DNA of 64,000 nt from Symbiodinium natans. Its lineage: Eukaryota > Sar > Dinophyceae > Suessiales > Symbiodiniaceae. The translations under genes were made by a program, and so were the position numbers. Shown here in pieces: positions 1 through 10,307 of the stretch. The notes beneath the pieces are model-generated. The model saw nothing but the letters and a program-made list of their open reading frames with translations. It was not told the DNA's origin and did not search any database. The DNA is taken from assembly GCA_905221605.1 (NCBI GenBank), contig CAJNDS010002497.1, forward strand, positions 206,001 through 270,000, given 5' to 3'. Numbering within the stretch: position 1 is the stretch's first letter; every line of letters begins with the position of its first letter.

Positions 1-24
1 GGGGTTTAGGGTTAGCACTGCCAG

Positions 25-698
25 GGAACCACAAGGAATTGCTGGTCCGGAACCACATTTGCTTGGGGTGGAAGGCCTGCTTCTTGCGGAAGTTAAGTTT
101 TAGGGTTTAGGGCTTCGAGTTTGGAAATATTCCCCCTTATGCTAACTGTCCTTGATAGGGATTGTAATACCCCCTATTATAATACCTAATAAGGACTGTG
201 AACATGAGGGGTAACATCCCAAATTTCGGGTTTTAGAGACGTTCCTTCTGTCACTTCCGGCTCAGGAGAATGTTGCTGTAGGGTTTAGGGTTAGGGTTTA
301 GGGTTGAGGGTTTAGGGTTTAGGGTTCAGGGTTTAGGGTAGGGTTTGGGTTTAGGGCCCTAAAGTTTAGGGTTTAGGGTATCTAACTCACAGCTAGAATC
401 CGCTCAACTCGAAGGCGTCTGCTGGAAGAATTGGACTGGGCTCCGAAAAATCTGAACGATCATGCTCGCTGCTCGAGCCCCGTCAACTCCTCACTCTGGG
501 TATTATGGCTATTCTGGTTCTTATAGTGGCTATTCTGGTTCTTATAATCCCTAAATCCTAAGCCGTAAACCCTCAACCCTAAGCCCTATGACGATTGTCA
601 CACTTGGCTAGGATGCTTTGGCGCCTCAGGGGCTTGACGCTATCCAGGATTTAGAGGAGGAACTTCAGGCGGAAAATTCCGGGCCTGCCGAGGCCTGA
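25..698 (+). CDS. 3' end of an unidentified multi-exon gene (three exons)
   Basis: Three exons join in phase and end at a stop. Exon 25-91 follows CCAG and ends before GTTAAG. Exon 397-499 follows AGCTAG and ends before GTATTA. Exon 630-698 follows CTCAG and ends with TGA at 696-698. Phases 2-1 and 0-0 match at both junctions. Recognisable stretches are LVRNHICLGWKACFLR, RRRLLEELDWAPKNLNDHA and DLEEELQAENSGPAEA, giving a basic then acidic C-terminal tail. The gene starts upstream of the window. Intron 1 holds a foldback MITE and an ITS array; intron 2 holds a duplicated 23-bp unit (505-550) and degenerate CCCTAAA repeats. I do not recognise the family. Exon calls rest on frame, phase and splice sites only. 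Confidence 0.55.
125..220. mobile_element. foldback MITE, copy 1
   Basis: The left arm reads TTCCCCCTTATGCTAAC and continues to a central CCCC. The right arm is its approximate reverse complement and ends GGTAACATCCC. About 96 bp with no coding capacity. It lies inside intron 1 of the plus-strand gene ending at 698. Five relatives occur in the window. Confidence 0.7.
276..380 (+). repeat. interstitial telomeric array (TTTAGGG)n, imperfect
   Basis: About 13 units of TTTAGGG with TTGAGGG and TTCAGGG variants, inside intron 1 of the first plus-strand gene. The array ends ~16 bp before the exon-2 acceptor. Confidence 0.9.
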
Positions 699-2043
699 AA
701 GTCTGGATGCGCCATTGCTTGCTAGCCCAGAACCAAGAAAAGGGCAAAAGGGTGCCACTGGGCTACCAAGATTAACCTATTTTCCTGAGCAACCCGAATA
801 CCTGCACCTAGACACCCGAAAACTTCAAGGCTCTAGGTGAACAGCCTCAACTCTTCAACCTGAACTAGGCCGCATCAAATCGATGTGGCCCAATGCCCCC
901 AAACCCCCTATCACAAGTCCGAAACCTAGCCTTAAGCCCGACGGCCCTAAACCCTGAAGCCTTACCCCCTCCTAAACCCCTGAACACCAAAACCCCCTCA
1001 ATCCCAAAAAATCCCAAACCCCAAACCCTGAGTGACAAGTCCCTAAACCCTAAACCCTAAACCCGAACCCTAAAACCCTAAACCCAAAGCCCTGAAGACT
1101 TGGGTGGTCGCCCGAAGAACTGGGAAGTGGCGCGCCAGCCTGACGACAAGGCCACAAGAGTGCTCAGCTGGGGGGGGGGGGGAAGGGTGCAGCCAACACA
1201 AAACGCGTGGTTCCATCTGCTTAACCGCTTTACATTTTTGGTCCTTCTCCTGTGGGGGCTTGACCGCCTTCCCAAAAACAACAAATTCGGTTCTTCTCCT
1301 GTGGGGGGGGGCCGCCTATCGGCAGGCGGGGGAGGGGGCGGATTCCCTGATTATTGTGGGTTCCCCTACTACCCCGTTTGGGGCTTAGGGTTTTAGGGTT
1401 TGCGGCTACCCACCCCCCCCCCCCCCCTTTAAATAACCCGAATTAGGGTTAATTCCCCCTAAATAGCCTTCACTATGGGGGAACCTCGGGGGAGCGGGAG
1501 TAGTATAGTAGATTAGGGTTTAGGGTTTCGCGTCTCGGGTTTAGATTGGGATCTTCCCCCTTAGACTAGCAGTCCTCAATGGGGATTATGATGAGGGTAC
1601 TATAACTCCAGTTCAAGGCTGTTAGGATCAGGGGGAACATCCCAAGGTTTAGAGCTGAACACACTAAAATTTAGTTTTGGCCGCCTAGGCTCTTTGGGTT
1701 TAGGGCAACCGTCATTCGGATCATACGCTAGTGTGTGTTTGGTCTCGAAATACATGCTATTATTTTGGGGGACAGATTCTGCCCTGAAAATATGCTGCGC
1801 CTTAACACATCGAGTCTCTGTGCAAACGCTAGCCCTTGATACAAAACGGTCTCAAACATCGACACCCCAAACCCTACTACGCCCTACACCATACACCCCG
1901 GAGTCCAAAGTCTAAACCCTAAAGCTTAAGCACAAACAATAAGGAACAAGAGCCGACGCCACCAGTTATATATATATATATATATCAGAGCCCGCCGCAA
2001 ACAAAAATGAGGCAGGGCACGGCATAGTCCACCAAAACGCTAC
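699..2043. repeat. repeat-rich interval with degenerate and perfect ITS arrays
   Basis: Holds degenerate CCCTAAA text (880-1090), a G13 run near 1171, a C-rich run near 1411, short TTTAGGG runs (1384-1402, 1503-1530), a MITE copy (1547-1643) and a TA microsatellite (1967-1984). A segment at 1100-1175 stays open on both strands with coding-like third positions. It could be one exon, but the strand cannot be settled. Confidence 0.7.
1547..1643. mobile_element. foldback MITE, copy 2 (diverged)
   Basis: Begins GGGATCTTCCCCCTTAG and ends GGGGGAACATCCC, with the conserved GTCCT and GGGATTAT blocks in the left arm. The most diverged copy, with a rearranged centre. Confidence 0.6.
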
Positions 2044-2373
2044 CACTGCGAGCCGCCCACATCTGCATCGCGACCTGCCGTCAGAGGCTTCCTAAACACT
2101 AAGGGCCTAAACCCTAAACCCTAAACCCTGAACAACCCTAAACCCTAAACCCTAAACCCTAAACCCTAAACCCTAAACCCTAAACCCTAAACCCTAAAAC
2201 CCAAACCTAAACCCTAAGGGCCTAAACCCTAAGCACCAAAAAACCCAACATGCCCCGCACCTTAAGCCCTGATGCAGAGAAGCAATCATCTCGTGCTCTA
2301 GGAGGCCGGACTGAAAATCCGAAAGCCCAACAAGAGCACGGACAGCCATGTGCATAACAAATTAATATGTCTC

Positions 2374-2406
<33 letters not shown>

Positions 2407-2838
2407 GTACAGATACATATACACATACATGCACCCTAAAAAGGGATACACGAATATGTGTGTATAGATATATACCAATGCACCCAAATAAATAAGCAAT
2501 AATATACACACATAAACACATGTCGTGGATATGCATACACCATACGCCACCCGGGCAAAGGCCGAGCTTGGGGGGAACGGATCTTGGCTGCACTTAGCAG
2601 GGTAGCTATAGATCAAAAGTTTAGCTGCCTTATTAAGAAACCCCATTACCCCAGAATGGCACCCTAAGGCCTAAACCCTAAATCCTAAACCCTAAACCCC
2701 AAACTCTAAACCCTGAACCCTAAACCCTAAACCCTAAACCCTAAACCCTAAAGCACCACAGAGGGACTCACATGGCGCCTCGACAACCTCCTCTACGTCG
2801 GCAGCTTCACATGGTGACAGTACACCCGGCTCGGTGGC
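2044..2838 (-). CDS. two phase-linked candidate exons, acidic protein fragment
   Basis: Exon 2838-2772 follows CCGCAG and ends before a consensus GTGAGT donor. It reads EPGVLSPCEAADVEEVVEAP and ends in phase 1. Exon 2074-2044 follows CGGCAG and ends before GTAGCG; it continues in matching phase with RDADVGGSQ. The peptide is acidic and not recognised. The intron (2075-2771) holds a (CCCTAAA)n array (2105-2231), a TA-rich tract near 2373-2405 and another array (2662-2755), so almost all of it is repeat. A further open segment at 2240-2345 might be an extra exon. Confidence 0.45.
2105..2231 (-). repeat. (CCCTAAA)n array
   Basis: About 17 units, nearly perfect after position 2135, in an apparent intron of the minus-strand exon pair 2044-2838. 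Confidence 0.95.
2590..2645. repeat. dispersed repeat also found near 40.9 kb
   Basis: The segment contains AGGGTAGCTA, then TTTAGCTGCCTTA and AAGAAACCC. The same blocks occur in order at 40920-40965. Unidentified low-copy family. Confidence 0.55.
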
Positions 2839-2849
2839 CTGCGGCGGTC

Positions 2850-2933
2850 TTGGGGTTTAGGGTTTAGGGTTTAGGGTTTAGGGTTTAGGGTTTAGGGTTT
2901 AGGGTTTAGGGTTTAGGGTTTAGGGTTCAGGGC
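2850..2933 (+). repeat. perfect (TTTAGGG)n array
   Basis: Eleven essentially identical TTTAGGG units lying ~12 bp outside the acceptor of the minus-strand exon 2772-2838. Confidence 0.95.
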
Positions 2934-4379
2934 CCCCAAGAATGGGCTTTTGATTTGGGTCCCTTGGTATATAACCCTTATATACACTCTATGTGGTACG
3001 GGCCAACACTCTGAATCCCCAAAAAGACGGGGTAAGGGAGGACACTAAAAAACCCGTGGGAAGAAACTGGAGAGCAGCTTAGGGTTCCAGGCTTAGGGCC
3101 TGCAAGGTTTCGGGCTTAGTGTTTAGGGTTAAGGGTTGAGAGTCAGATGAGGCCGTTTTTGAGGAGTACCTGGGGTGAAGGGTTCCAGGAGGGTCAGGGC
3201 CACAAGGTTTGGGGGTTCAGGGCTTAAGGTCTGGGGCTTAGGGCTTTTCATTCTGGGGGTGGCGCCAGCGCGCGTCTAACCGTGCAGGTTGACGTGTTAT
3301 TCAACAACACAACAACCTTTACTGGATCGACAATGGGTGGTGCCGCCACTGGAGAGGTCGAATACAGAACCCCTTCCACCTGGCGAACACCCCCTGCCCC
3401 CCCCCCTCCTTCTTCTGAGATGTATTGACGGTGCTTTCTACCTTCGAAGCGTTCTCCAGGGTGGGAATTGAGGGCGCAGCCCTAAACCCTAAAAGGCAAT
3501 TGCGGAAGCTCACAGTAAGGGGGAAGAAAGAAACCTAGCACCAATGAAAACTGTTGGACTGTGTTGGACCCCCCCCCCCCAACACCCCTAGACTGCCGCT
3601 GCGCGGCACCTAACACTCATATCCTGAAAACATAAACCCAACCTGAGAAAAGCCCCAACTATGTAGTCAACGGCGCAAACTCATCCGAAACGGCAGCCCT
3701 GTGGAGCTATGCCAAAACACCTTACGTTACTGTGTTCCCCTAACCATACATTTAACACCTTAAACAAAACACGTTGATGCGGTTTGGGGTTTAGGGTGTC
3801 GGGCCTCTATACGATGAACCCTGAACTCCTGCCCGCCTGGCGTCTCTCTGCGTTGCAAAAGAGCCTGCGCTTTTTTGCAGACCCACCACTTACAAGCTTC
3901 CATGAACCTTCGGAACGCGGCTTTAGGGTTCAGGGTTTAGGGTTTAGGGTTTAGGGTTTAGGGTTCAGGGTTTAGGGTGTAGGGTGCAGGGTTGCATGGG
4001 CAAGATGACCCCAATTTTAGGGGTCACATCGTCAGTTCTCTTTCGCGGGCTTCTGCGCTTAGGGGTTTTGGCATCAAGGATTCTGCATGGCTGCAGAAAC
4101 CCCACCCGCCCAACCGCCCCGCCCGCCCACCCGCACCCACCCGAAAACACACACACACACACACACACACCCACACAAACCCTCAAGCCCCCTGTAACTT
4201 GAAATTATTCAAAAACCCAAAAAACGAAACTCCTCGAAACTTTCCTCGAAACTTTCCCCGGACCTGAACCCTGAATAATTTCAATAAACCCTAAACCCTA
4301 AAAACCCTAAACCCTCAACCCTAACCCCTCAACCCTAAACCCTAAACCCTGAAGCAAACCAGCCCTAGCCCCCCCAAAC
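2934..4379. repeat. mosaic of ITS arrays and unassigned segments
   Basis: Apart from the exon at 3288-3356 this holds TTTAGGG text (3780-3800, 3924-3990), a CA microsatellite (4147-4170), C-rich runs (3398-3410, 3570-3580) and a CCCTAAA array (4280-4352). A minus-strand segment at 3800-3905 contains a GTAAGTGG donor-like site and short open frames, but no exon could be closed at both ends. Confidence 0.6.
3288..3356 (+). CDS. candidate exon, unidentified
   Basis: Follows CGTGCAG and ends before GTCGAA, with 23 whole codons. It reads VDVLFNNTTTFTGSTMGGAA. The frame stays open past the donor to ~3417. Neighbouring sequence is low-complexity C-rich DNA and short ITS pieces. No partner exon was identified. 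Confidence 0.35.
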
Positions 4380-4446
4380 CCCGGGCCTCTCGCGGCCTTC
4401 GACATCCAGCAGCTCCAGGTCGCGACTGGCAGCGAAGGCCTCAGAC
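4380..4446 (-). CDS. candidate exon, unidentified
   Basis: Follows ACCAAG (AG|G) and ends before GTTTGGGG, a telomere-variant donor. It reads EAFAASRDLELLDVEGRER in a GC3-rich frame. A perfect (TTTAGGG)n array (4450-4503) starts a few bases outside the acceptor. It may belong to the same minus-strand gene as the exons at 2044-2838, which I could not prove. Confidence 0.45.
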
Positions 4447-5679
4447 CTTGGTGTTTAGGGTTTAGGGTTTAGGGTTTAGGGTTTAGGGTTTAGGGTTTAG
4501 GGTACGTGAACTAGAACGAAGAAGAAGAAGAAGCTTTGAAACGAGGACGCCCTCAACGACGGCCGCACATAGAAAGCGGAAGAAAAAAGCATGGCCTTAG
4601 CGTATACATGAAGTTGTGGTGCTTGACGCCCTCGCTGCGCATCCAGCACCCCACCGGCAGCCGGAGCCACCAGCAGAAGGGAAGAAAGATAAGCACACCT
4701 TAGTTAGGCGTGAACGCGTGTAGTCGCCAACCACCACCAGCAGCCAGCGCCAGCGGAGAGGAAGTCACATTCGTGGGTCCTTCACACCTCGGACCTAGGC
4801 TGACTCCCGAGGATATCTCTGCAACCACAAAGTTTGCACTGCCTCAGCGATACAGAGGAGCCCATCGCGATTCTGCTTCTCCGTCAGGCCCCTAAGAGGC
4901 CAGCCAAGCCTGAACTGCCAAAAAAAAAATCAGGCCCCAAAGGCTTTGGATGAAGGCTTGGGCAGTAGTATGTCATGTGAGCGAAACCCGCTTTGTGCAG
5001 CCCACATCTAGGACAACAATAATGCATCCGGGGGTCAGTGTCAGGACAAACTGCCAACCAACCAGGCGAAACAAAAGCGCCCAGAGCCGCCGAAAGAGGC
5101 GAATTCCTGGAGGAGCTCTCGTAGCCTCCTCGAACTTGACCAAGTGAACTAGAACGGCCCTTAAACCCCTCTGACAAAATATTCCTGAATATGATCCTAA
5201 ACCAAAGAAGGGAAAACATTAAAATGTCGCAGGGGCCTACCTGGTGAATAGTTCCCTCTACGATAAACCTTAATTGAAGCCTGAAACCCCAAACCCTAGA
5301 CGTCACTCCAAGATAGTATTGCCAGCGGGCTGCTAAACCTGTATGAGCCGCAAGGCGTTGGCACTGCAACACCTCCGAACCAAATATTTTCTGAATAAGA
5401 TCCCCTGCCTAGACCCTAAAAACCCCGAACCCCAACGAGGGGGTTAGGGTTTACCAGAGTGGGCTATCCGGCCCCCCCATAAACAGCCCTACGAAGGCCC
5501 TTTTTACGGGTTATAGGGTCTAATAGCCCACCTTGGTTTCGGTCTAAGGTAAGGGAGGAAGACTGACCTCAACCTCTCGACAAGCCTAGGATCCCATGGT
5601 TTAGGGTTTAGGGTTTAGGGTTTAGGGTTTATCTTCCTACATGTTGAGGGTTTGAGGCTTTATCTTGGGCTCCCGGCAG
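4447..5679. repeat. ITS array plus long unassigned segment
   Basis: Contains (TTTAGGG)n at 4450-4503 and 5598-5632. Between them 4504-5590 has no full array. A minus-strand frame (5372-4884) stays open for ~160 codons and includes MHYCCPRCGLHKAGFAHM, a zinc-finger-like cysteine/histidine pattern. Plus-strand GC-rich frames occur at 4630-4720 and 4755-4890. None has a convincing start or splice pair. Confidence 0.5.
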
Positions 5680-5714
5680 GTGCGCGTCTTCCAGGTAGTC
5701 CTCTTCGTGCAGAG
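5680..5714 (+). CDS. candidate 35-bp exon
   Basis: Follows TCCCGGCAG (AG|G) and ends AGAG before GTGGGA. It reads VRVFQVVLFVQ in a GC3-rich frame. The ends are good, but the exon is too short to identify. Confidence 0.35.
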
Positions 5715-6294
5715 GTGGGACCATGCCTCAGTGAAGTTGAAATGGCAGTGTTTGCATGTAGGGGGGGGGGGGGGGGGGGTGGTAGGGTTACAGGATTTAG
5801 GGTTGAGGGTTTGGGGTTTAGGGTTTGGGGTTTAGGGTTTGGTGTTTAGGTTTTAGGGTTTAGGGTTTGGACTTTACTGACCTTTCCTGGTACGACTGAC
5901 TTGTCAGTGCACTGCTGGCTAGTGTTCACCTCAGCGCACATGAAAACTATGCGAAAGATGTCCTGAACCCTGTCCATGCAAGGAGAGCAGGACAGGGCAA
6001 AGCTGGAATCGAAACCCAAAGTATTTGGGTTCCAAACAATGCAACCTGCCTTATGGGTTGAGGGTGTGGTGTTTAGTGTTCCCTGGCTTAGCATTTTGTT
6101 GGTAAACATGCAAAGAATTCTCACAACCTCCCATAAGACTGTTAAGAAGCGTGTGCCTTCACCCTAAACCCTAAACCCTAAACCCTAACCCTAAACCCTA
6201 AACCTAAACCCTAAACCCTAAACCCTAAACCCTAAACCCTAAACCCTAAACCCTAAACCCTAAACCCGAAACCCTAAACCCTAAACCTCCGAAC
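5715..6294. repeat. G-run and mixed ITS arrays
   Basis: A G19 run (5761-5779) is followed by TTTGGGG/TTTAGGG mixtures (5785-5870). A unique segment (5875-6160) has no supported exon. A (CCCTAAA)n array of ~18 units (6163-6292) ends at the exon below. Confidence 0.8.
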
Positions 6295-6368
6295 CCGCGA
6301 AGCTAAGCGCGAAACAGGTGATGGCACCCGAGTCCGGGCCGTAACGCTCATAGCCAAGCACATCCAAC
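6295..6368 (-). CDS. candidate exon, unidentified
   Basis: Follows CCAAGAAG (AG|G) and ends GCGG before GTTCGG. It reads LDVLGYERYGPDSGAITCFA then LSFA, in a strongly GC3-biased frame of 74 bases. The (CCCTAAA)n array at 6163-6292 begins three bases past the exon end. The family is not recognised. Confidence 0.5.
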
Positions 6369-7208
6369 CTTCTTGGGGCTGATCTTCTGGAGGGTTTAGG
6401 GTTTAGGGTTTAGGGCTTAGGATCTAGGGTTTAATTAGTGTTTAGGGTTTAGGGTTTAGGGTTTAGGGTTTAGGGTTTAGGGTTTAGGGGACTTCAGATC
6501 CCTAAACCCTCTACCCTAAACCCTAAATCCTAAACCCTGCAACCCTGAGGCCTAAACACTCAATTCTAAACCCTGTAACCCTAACCCCTAAAAACCCGTG
6601 AAATAGGCTCTAAAGGGTGTGGTCTCTAGAGGGCGTTTGCAAAATTACCCAAAATATTAAGACCATTCCCCCCACCAAAAAACCCACCAAAACAAGGGCC
6701 AAGAAAACCTTGAAGGGTTTAGGGTGTCGGGATTGGGATTGAGGGTTGAGGACTTATAGGCGGGTTTAGAATTTAGGGGCCTTCGTGTATTTGCCATAAG
6801 AGCCACTCGCGTATCAAGTTTTTCTTCGATGGCTTTGAGGGGTCATGGCACAGGTTGGTTGAGAACCCCTAAGCCCTTCAACCAAAAAAAACCCACCAAA
6901 CCTCAACACCTCAACACCTTAACCCCTCCCCCCCCCCCCCCAAAGTCCTCAACCCATCAAACCCAAGTAGTAGCCTTGCAAGCGCCTTCGTGGCCATCAT
7001 CAAAGGACCCCCCCCCCCTTATCAACCGAATAAAACCACAAAAACGCTGAACAAACCCTACCAAACCCTACAAAAACTTTCCAAAAACCCTGCAACATAA
7101 CCCCCCCCCTCCCCCACCTAAAACTAAACCCGAAACAATAAGCCCTAAGCCCTAAACCCTAAACCCCAAAACCCTAAACCCTAACCCCCCCCCTCAAAAA
7201 ACAAGAAG
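6369..7208. repeat. ITS arrays and C-rich unassigned DNA
   Basis: (TTTAGGG)n at 6391-6487 with a nearby CCCTAAA stretch (6495-6600), long C runs near 6928, 7010, 7088 and 7184, and scattered AAACCC text. No exon is supported here. Confidence 0.75.
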
Positions 7209-7259
7209 TCAGGCGCCCGGCTGCATGAGCAGAGACTCCATCGTGTTGGCATCCTCCAC
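7209..7259 (-). CDS. candidate terminal exon with stop codon
   Basis: Follows TTTCTGCAG (AG|G) and reads VEDANTMESLLMQPGA, then TGA at 7211-7209. The upstream exons at 7999-8058 and 9347-9519 are phase-linked to each other, but joining them here would change frame, so an exon may be missing or this belongs to another gene. Confidence 0.45.
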   Translation of the reverse strand: MEDANTMESLLMQPGA

Positions 7260-7299
7260 CTGCAGAAACTTCGTAGCCCAGTAACCAAACTACAGTATG

Positions 7300-7998
7300 G
7301 GTTTAGGGTTTAGGGTTTAGGGTTTAGGGTTTAGGGTTTGGGGTTTGGGGTTTGGGGTTTAGGATTTGGGGTTTAGGGATAGAAGCCCAGTAACCATATG
7401 AACATACCGGCAGCCCTTTTTGGGGCTTGGCTTAGTTACCAGGGAACTCTGAACCAAAGAAAGGTCAAAGGGCACCACTGGGGCACAGCGCAAAAGAGGA
7501 GCATCGCTCGGACCCCAGGGTGAGGGGCTGTTTAGGGGCGAAGCCCTAAACCCTGTACACCCTAAACCCCTCAACTTTTAAGGGTTCCTACACCCTAAAC
7601 CCTAAACCCTGAACCCTAAACCCTACACCCTAAAGCCTCAATCCTGAAGCGTTTAGCCCATGGGATTTGCGTACTGAAGGACCACACAGCTCTGCATCCC
7701 TCACAGGTGTAAGGTTTAGGGTTTAGGGTTTAAGGTTTAGTTTACGGCTTATGGCTTTCGGGCCGATCTTGTACCGGACGGCCAGAGCCCTGGTTTCTAC
7801 ATTTCCCTAGAACCTTCAGAATAATCGTAATTATTCTTATTGCAACAGTTTAAAGGCTTCGGGTTTTGGGCTGAGGGTTTAGGGGTTAGGGCTGCGAAAT
7901 GTTGAATGTTCCCAAATTTGTGGAATAAACGTAAAAAGACTCTCAAGCATAATTCCGAAGGAAACTGTAGGCTTAAGGTTTCCGGATGAAGTGGCCAC
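7300..7998. repeat. ITS arrays and unassigned DNA
   Basis: (TTTAGGG)n drifting to TTTGGGG (7300-7378), CCCTAAA text (7545-7640) and a short TTTAGGG run (7711-7740). Segment 7385-7540 shares blocks such as AGCCCAGT and AAAGGGCACC with 8345-8465, so it is a low-copy repeat rather than a gene. Confidence 0.65.
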
Positions 7999-9519
7999 CG
8001 TAGCACCTCTTTCAGCATCGTCCGGAGGGTACTCAAGCGATATGCCTCAGGCATGCGGCTGTTTCAGGGACGTGGAACCCTGAACCCAAAATCCCTAAAC
8101 CCTAGACCCTATTTAGTCAAGTGGTTGCGAGTACCCGATCTTCTGGGGGTGAGGCCCCTTAGGTACAAGGTTCAATTAGCATGCCGTGCTGCTAAGAAAC
8201 ACTCAAACGTGTAACGGTTACATGCAGCCGCAGCAAATCTCCACCCTGTACACAAGAGATCTTGTGGGTTTAGGGTTTAGGCTTTCCGTTGTGATGGATT
8301 TAGGGGTTTTTCCGTGCAGGACTTAGACCCTAAACCCCTGCTTGGTCGCGCAGCCCAGTCACCATGCTATAATAAGGGCACCCGTTATTCGGGCCGGTTA
8401 CTGTATAAGGGAACCTTGAACCCCAAAATAAGGAGAAAGGGCACCTCGGGGCGAATAGAGGGGTCGGAATAACTACTCATAGTTGTCCCGTTGTCCCTAA
8501 TGGTTCCTGTATAATTATACTATATAAAACCCCGCAACACCCTGATCTAATTCTAAAGCCTAAACCCTAAACCCTAAACCCTAAACCCTAAACCCTAAAC
8601 CCTAAACCGTAAACCCGTTATGCCCCCATATTTCTGTTCATGCCGAAGCTGCGCGTGTGCCGGATGTGGTGTCCCCAAGCGAGCAGTGGCCTGGGTTTAT
8701 CGGCTTAGGGTTTAGGGTTTAGGGTTTAGGGTTTAGGGTTTAGGGTTTAGGGTTTAGGGTTTAGAGTCTAGGATTTAGGGTTTAGGGTAAACAACACCCT
8801 AAGAACCCCTTAGGTGGTTTAGGGTTTAGGGTTTAGGGTTTAGGGTTTAGAGTCTAGGATTTAGGGTTTAGGGTTTAGGATCTAGGGTAAACAACCGAAA
8901 AGTGTGCGGTCTGGGGGCTGACAGGTTGGGGGTTTTGGTGTTTTAGGGCTGGTTCAGGGTTTTGGGTCCCTAAACCCAAAACCCCTGTGGAGGGATTGCG
9001 GGGCCGTTTGCTTCTTGGCCATAGCTCCACACGCCACACCCTGAGCCTATACCCAATGCCATGAGCCATGTCGCGCTAGAAACCTTCCAAAAACCCTAAA
9101 CCCTAAACCCTAAACCCTAAACCCTGAACCCTGAACCCTAAACCCTAAACCCCATGAACCCCGAACCCCATGAGCCCTACAGCAAAGCTATGGGCCTTAG
9201 GCCTGCATTCTAAGTAAGCCGAGGTCCAGATGAAGCCCCGAAAACCCCCCGGAGCTGTTTGCACAGAACCCCTGCACCTTCACAACCCAGGATTTCTGGT
9301 TTAGGGTTCCTTATAAAGCCTAAAGCCTAAACCCTAAACCCAAAACCCGGGTACCCGCGCCCAGATTGCCAGCATATCCGGTGGGATAGTCGGCATATCC
9401 TTGGCAGGCGAGTCTTTTAGGGCGAAGGGGTTGGGAGTTCCTACGGGCGCTTCGAACGAGCCAACGGCCCCAAAACGCCCCCGTCCCCAAAAGCCCTGCA
9501 GCGCAGATGCAAAGCCCGC
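7999..9519 (-). CDS. two phase-linked candidate exons, unidentified gene
   Basis: Exon 9519-9347 follows GCGCGAAG (AG|G), reads through FALKDSPAKDMPTIPPDMLA and IWARVP, and ends before GTTTTGGG in phase 2. Exon 8058-7999 follows GAAACAG and continues in matching phase: RMPEAYRLSTLRTMLKEVLR, ending before GTGGCC. The second peptide resembles the ExxR helix of cytochrome P450s (KEVLR). Without a heme-binding motif nearby this is only a suggestion. The 1.3-kb intron holds arrays at 8560-8615, 8704-8900 and 9094-9165. Confidence 0.45.
8704..8900 (+). repeat. (TTTAGGG)n arrays with a duplicated block
   Basis: Two TTTAGGG arrays, each followed by the same TTTAGAGTCTAGGATTTAG variant block (8762-8778 and 8845-8861), so the block was tandemly duplicated with its array. 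Confidence 0.85.
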
Positions 9520-9652
9520 CTTCGCGCCCATAATGAGACATAAGCAGTTTGGCAAAGGGGTTTAGGGTTTAGGGTTTAGGGTTCAGGGTTCAGGGTTCAG
9601 GGTTCAGGGCTTAGGGTTTAGGGTTCAGGGTTTAGGGATTTGGGTTTAGGGT

Positions 9653-9750
9653 TGGGATGCTCCCCCTTATACTAACAGTCCTTAATCGGGATTATAGTAC
9701 CCCCTACTATAATCCCTACTAAGGACTGTTAGTACAAGGGGGGAACAGCC
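9653..9750. mobile_element. foldback MITE, copy 3 (best preserved)
   Basis: Runs from GGGATGCTCCCCCTTATAC to GTACAAGGGGGGAACA. The arms pair almost throughout around a centre ACCCCCTACTATAATCCC. Directly preceded by a TTTAGGG array (9558-9650). Confidence 0.8.
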
Positions 9751-9852
9751 AGAGCGTAGGAGCACTTCAAGTGGAGCCCAAACATCTGATGGTGAGGCAA
9801 AAAAGGGCGGGCCCGGAGGTGGCAACTCCTACAGCTCGATTGAACGCGACAT

Positions 9853-9935
9853 CACCCTAAACCCTAAACCCTAAACCCTAAACCCTAAACCCTAAACCCT
9901 AAACCCTAAACCCTAAACCCTAAACCCTAAACCCC
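9853..9935 (-). repeat. perfect (CCCTAAA)n array
   Basis: About 12 uninterrupted CCCTAAA units ending 4 bp before the first recognised exon of the plus-strand gene at 9939. Confidence 0.95.
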
Positions 9936-9938
9936 AAG

Positions 9939-10307
9939 ATATTCATGGTTCTGGGTACCAACCAGCTCGGAATTCTTCCCCGCCTCCGAGGGCTACGTGG
10001 AGGCTCATGGGTACTTCTAACCCCAATTATAAGTCTACTTATTACCATGCCCGGGCTGCGACAGTTTAGGGTTTAGGGTCTAGGGTTCAGGGTTTAGGGT
10101 TTAGGGTCCCAACCGGAGCAACCGAACCGAAACGGTCAATGAGCCTAGCGAACCCCTTCTCCATTCTGAATGCTTGGCACCTGGTAACCAGACACAGAGA
10201 GACAACAAAAATCAGCACCCTAAACCCTAAACCCTAAACCCTAAACCCTAAACCCTAAACCCTTGTTCATGCCTTGTTTGCAGGGAGAGGAGACCGCACT
10301 ACACTGA
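9939..10307 (+). CDS. 3' end of an unidentified gene; one intron ends in a telomeric acceptor
   Basis: Exon 9939-10010 follows CCCAAG, reads SWFWVPTSSEFFPASEGYVE and ends before GTACTT. Exon 10105-10183 follows GGGTTTAG, so the acceptor is the TTTAG of a TTTAGGG array. It reads PTGATEPKRSMSLANPFSIL, then NAWHL before GTAACC. Exon 10284-10307 follows TTGTTTGCAG, reads GEETALH and stops at TGA (10305-10307). All phases agree (2 then 1; 0 then 0). The upstream part was not found. Introns are 94 and 100 bp; the second is half CCCTAAA repeat (10217-10262). The family is not recognised. Confidence 0.6.

Noticed and set aside
2222-2646. Minus-strand frames rich in Tyr/Ile (YIYIYIYI)
   Set aside because: Translation of TA microsatellites.
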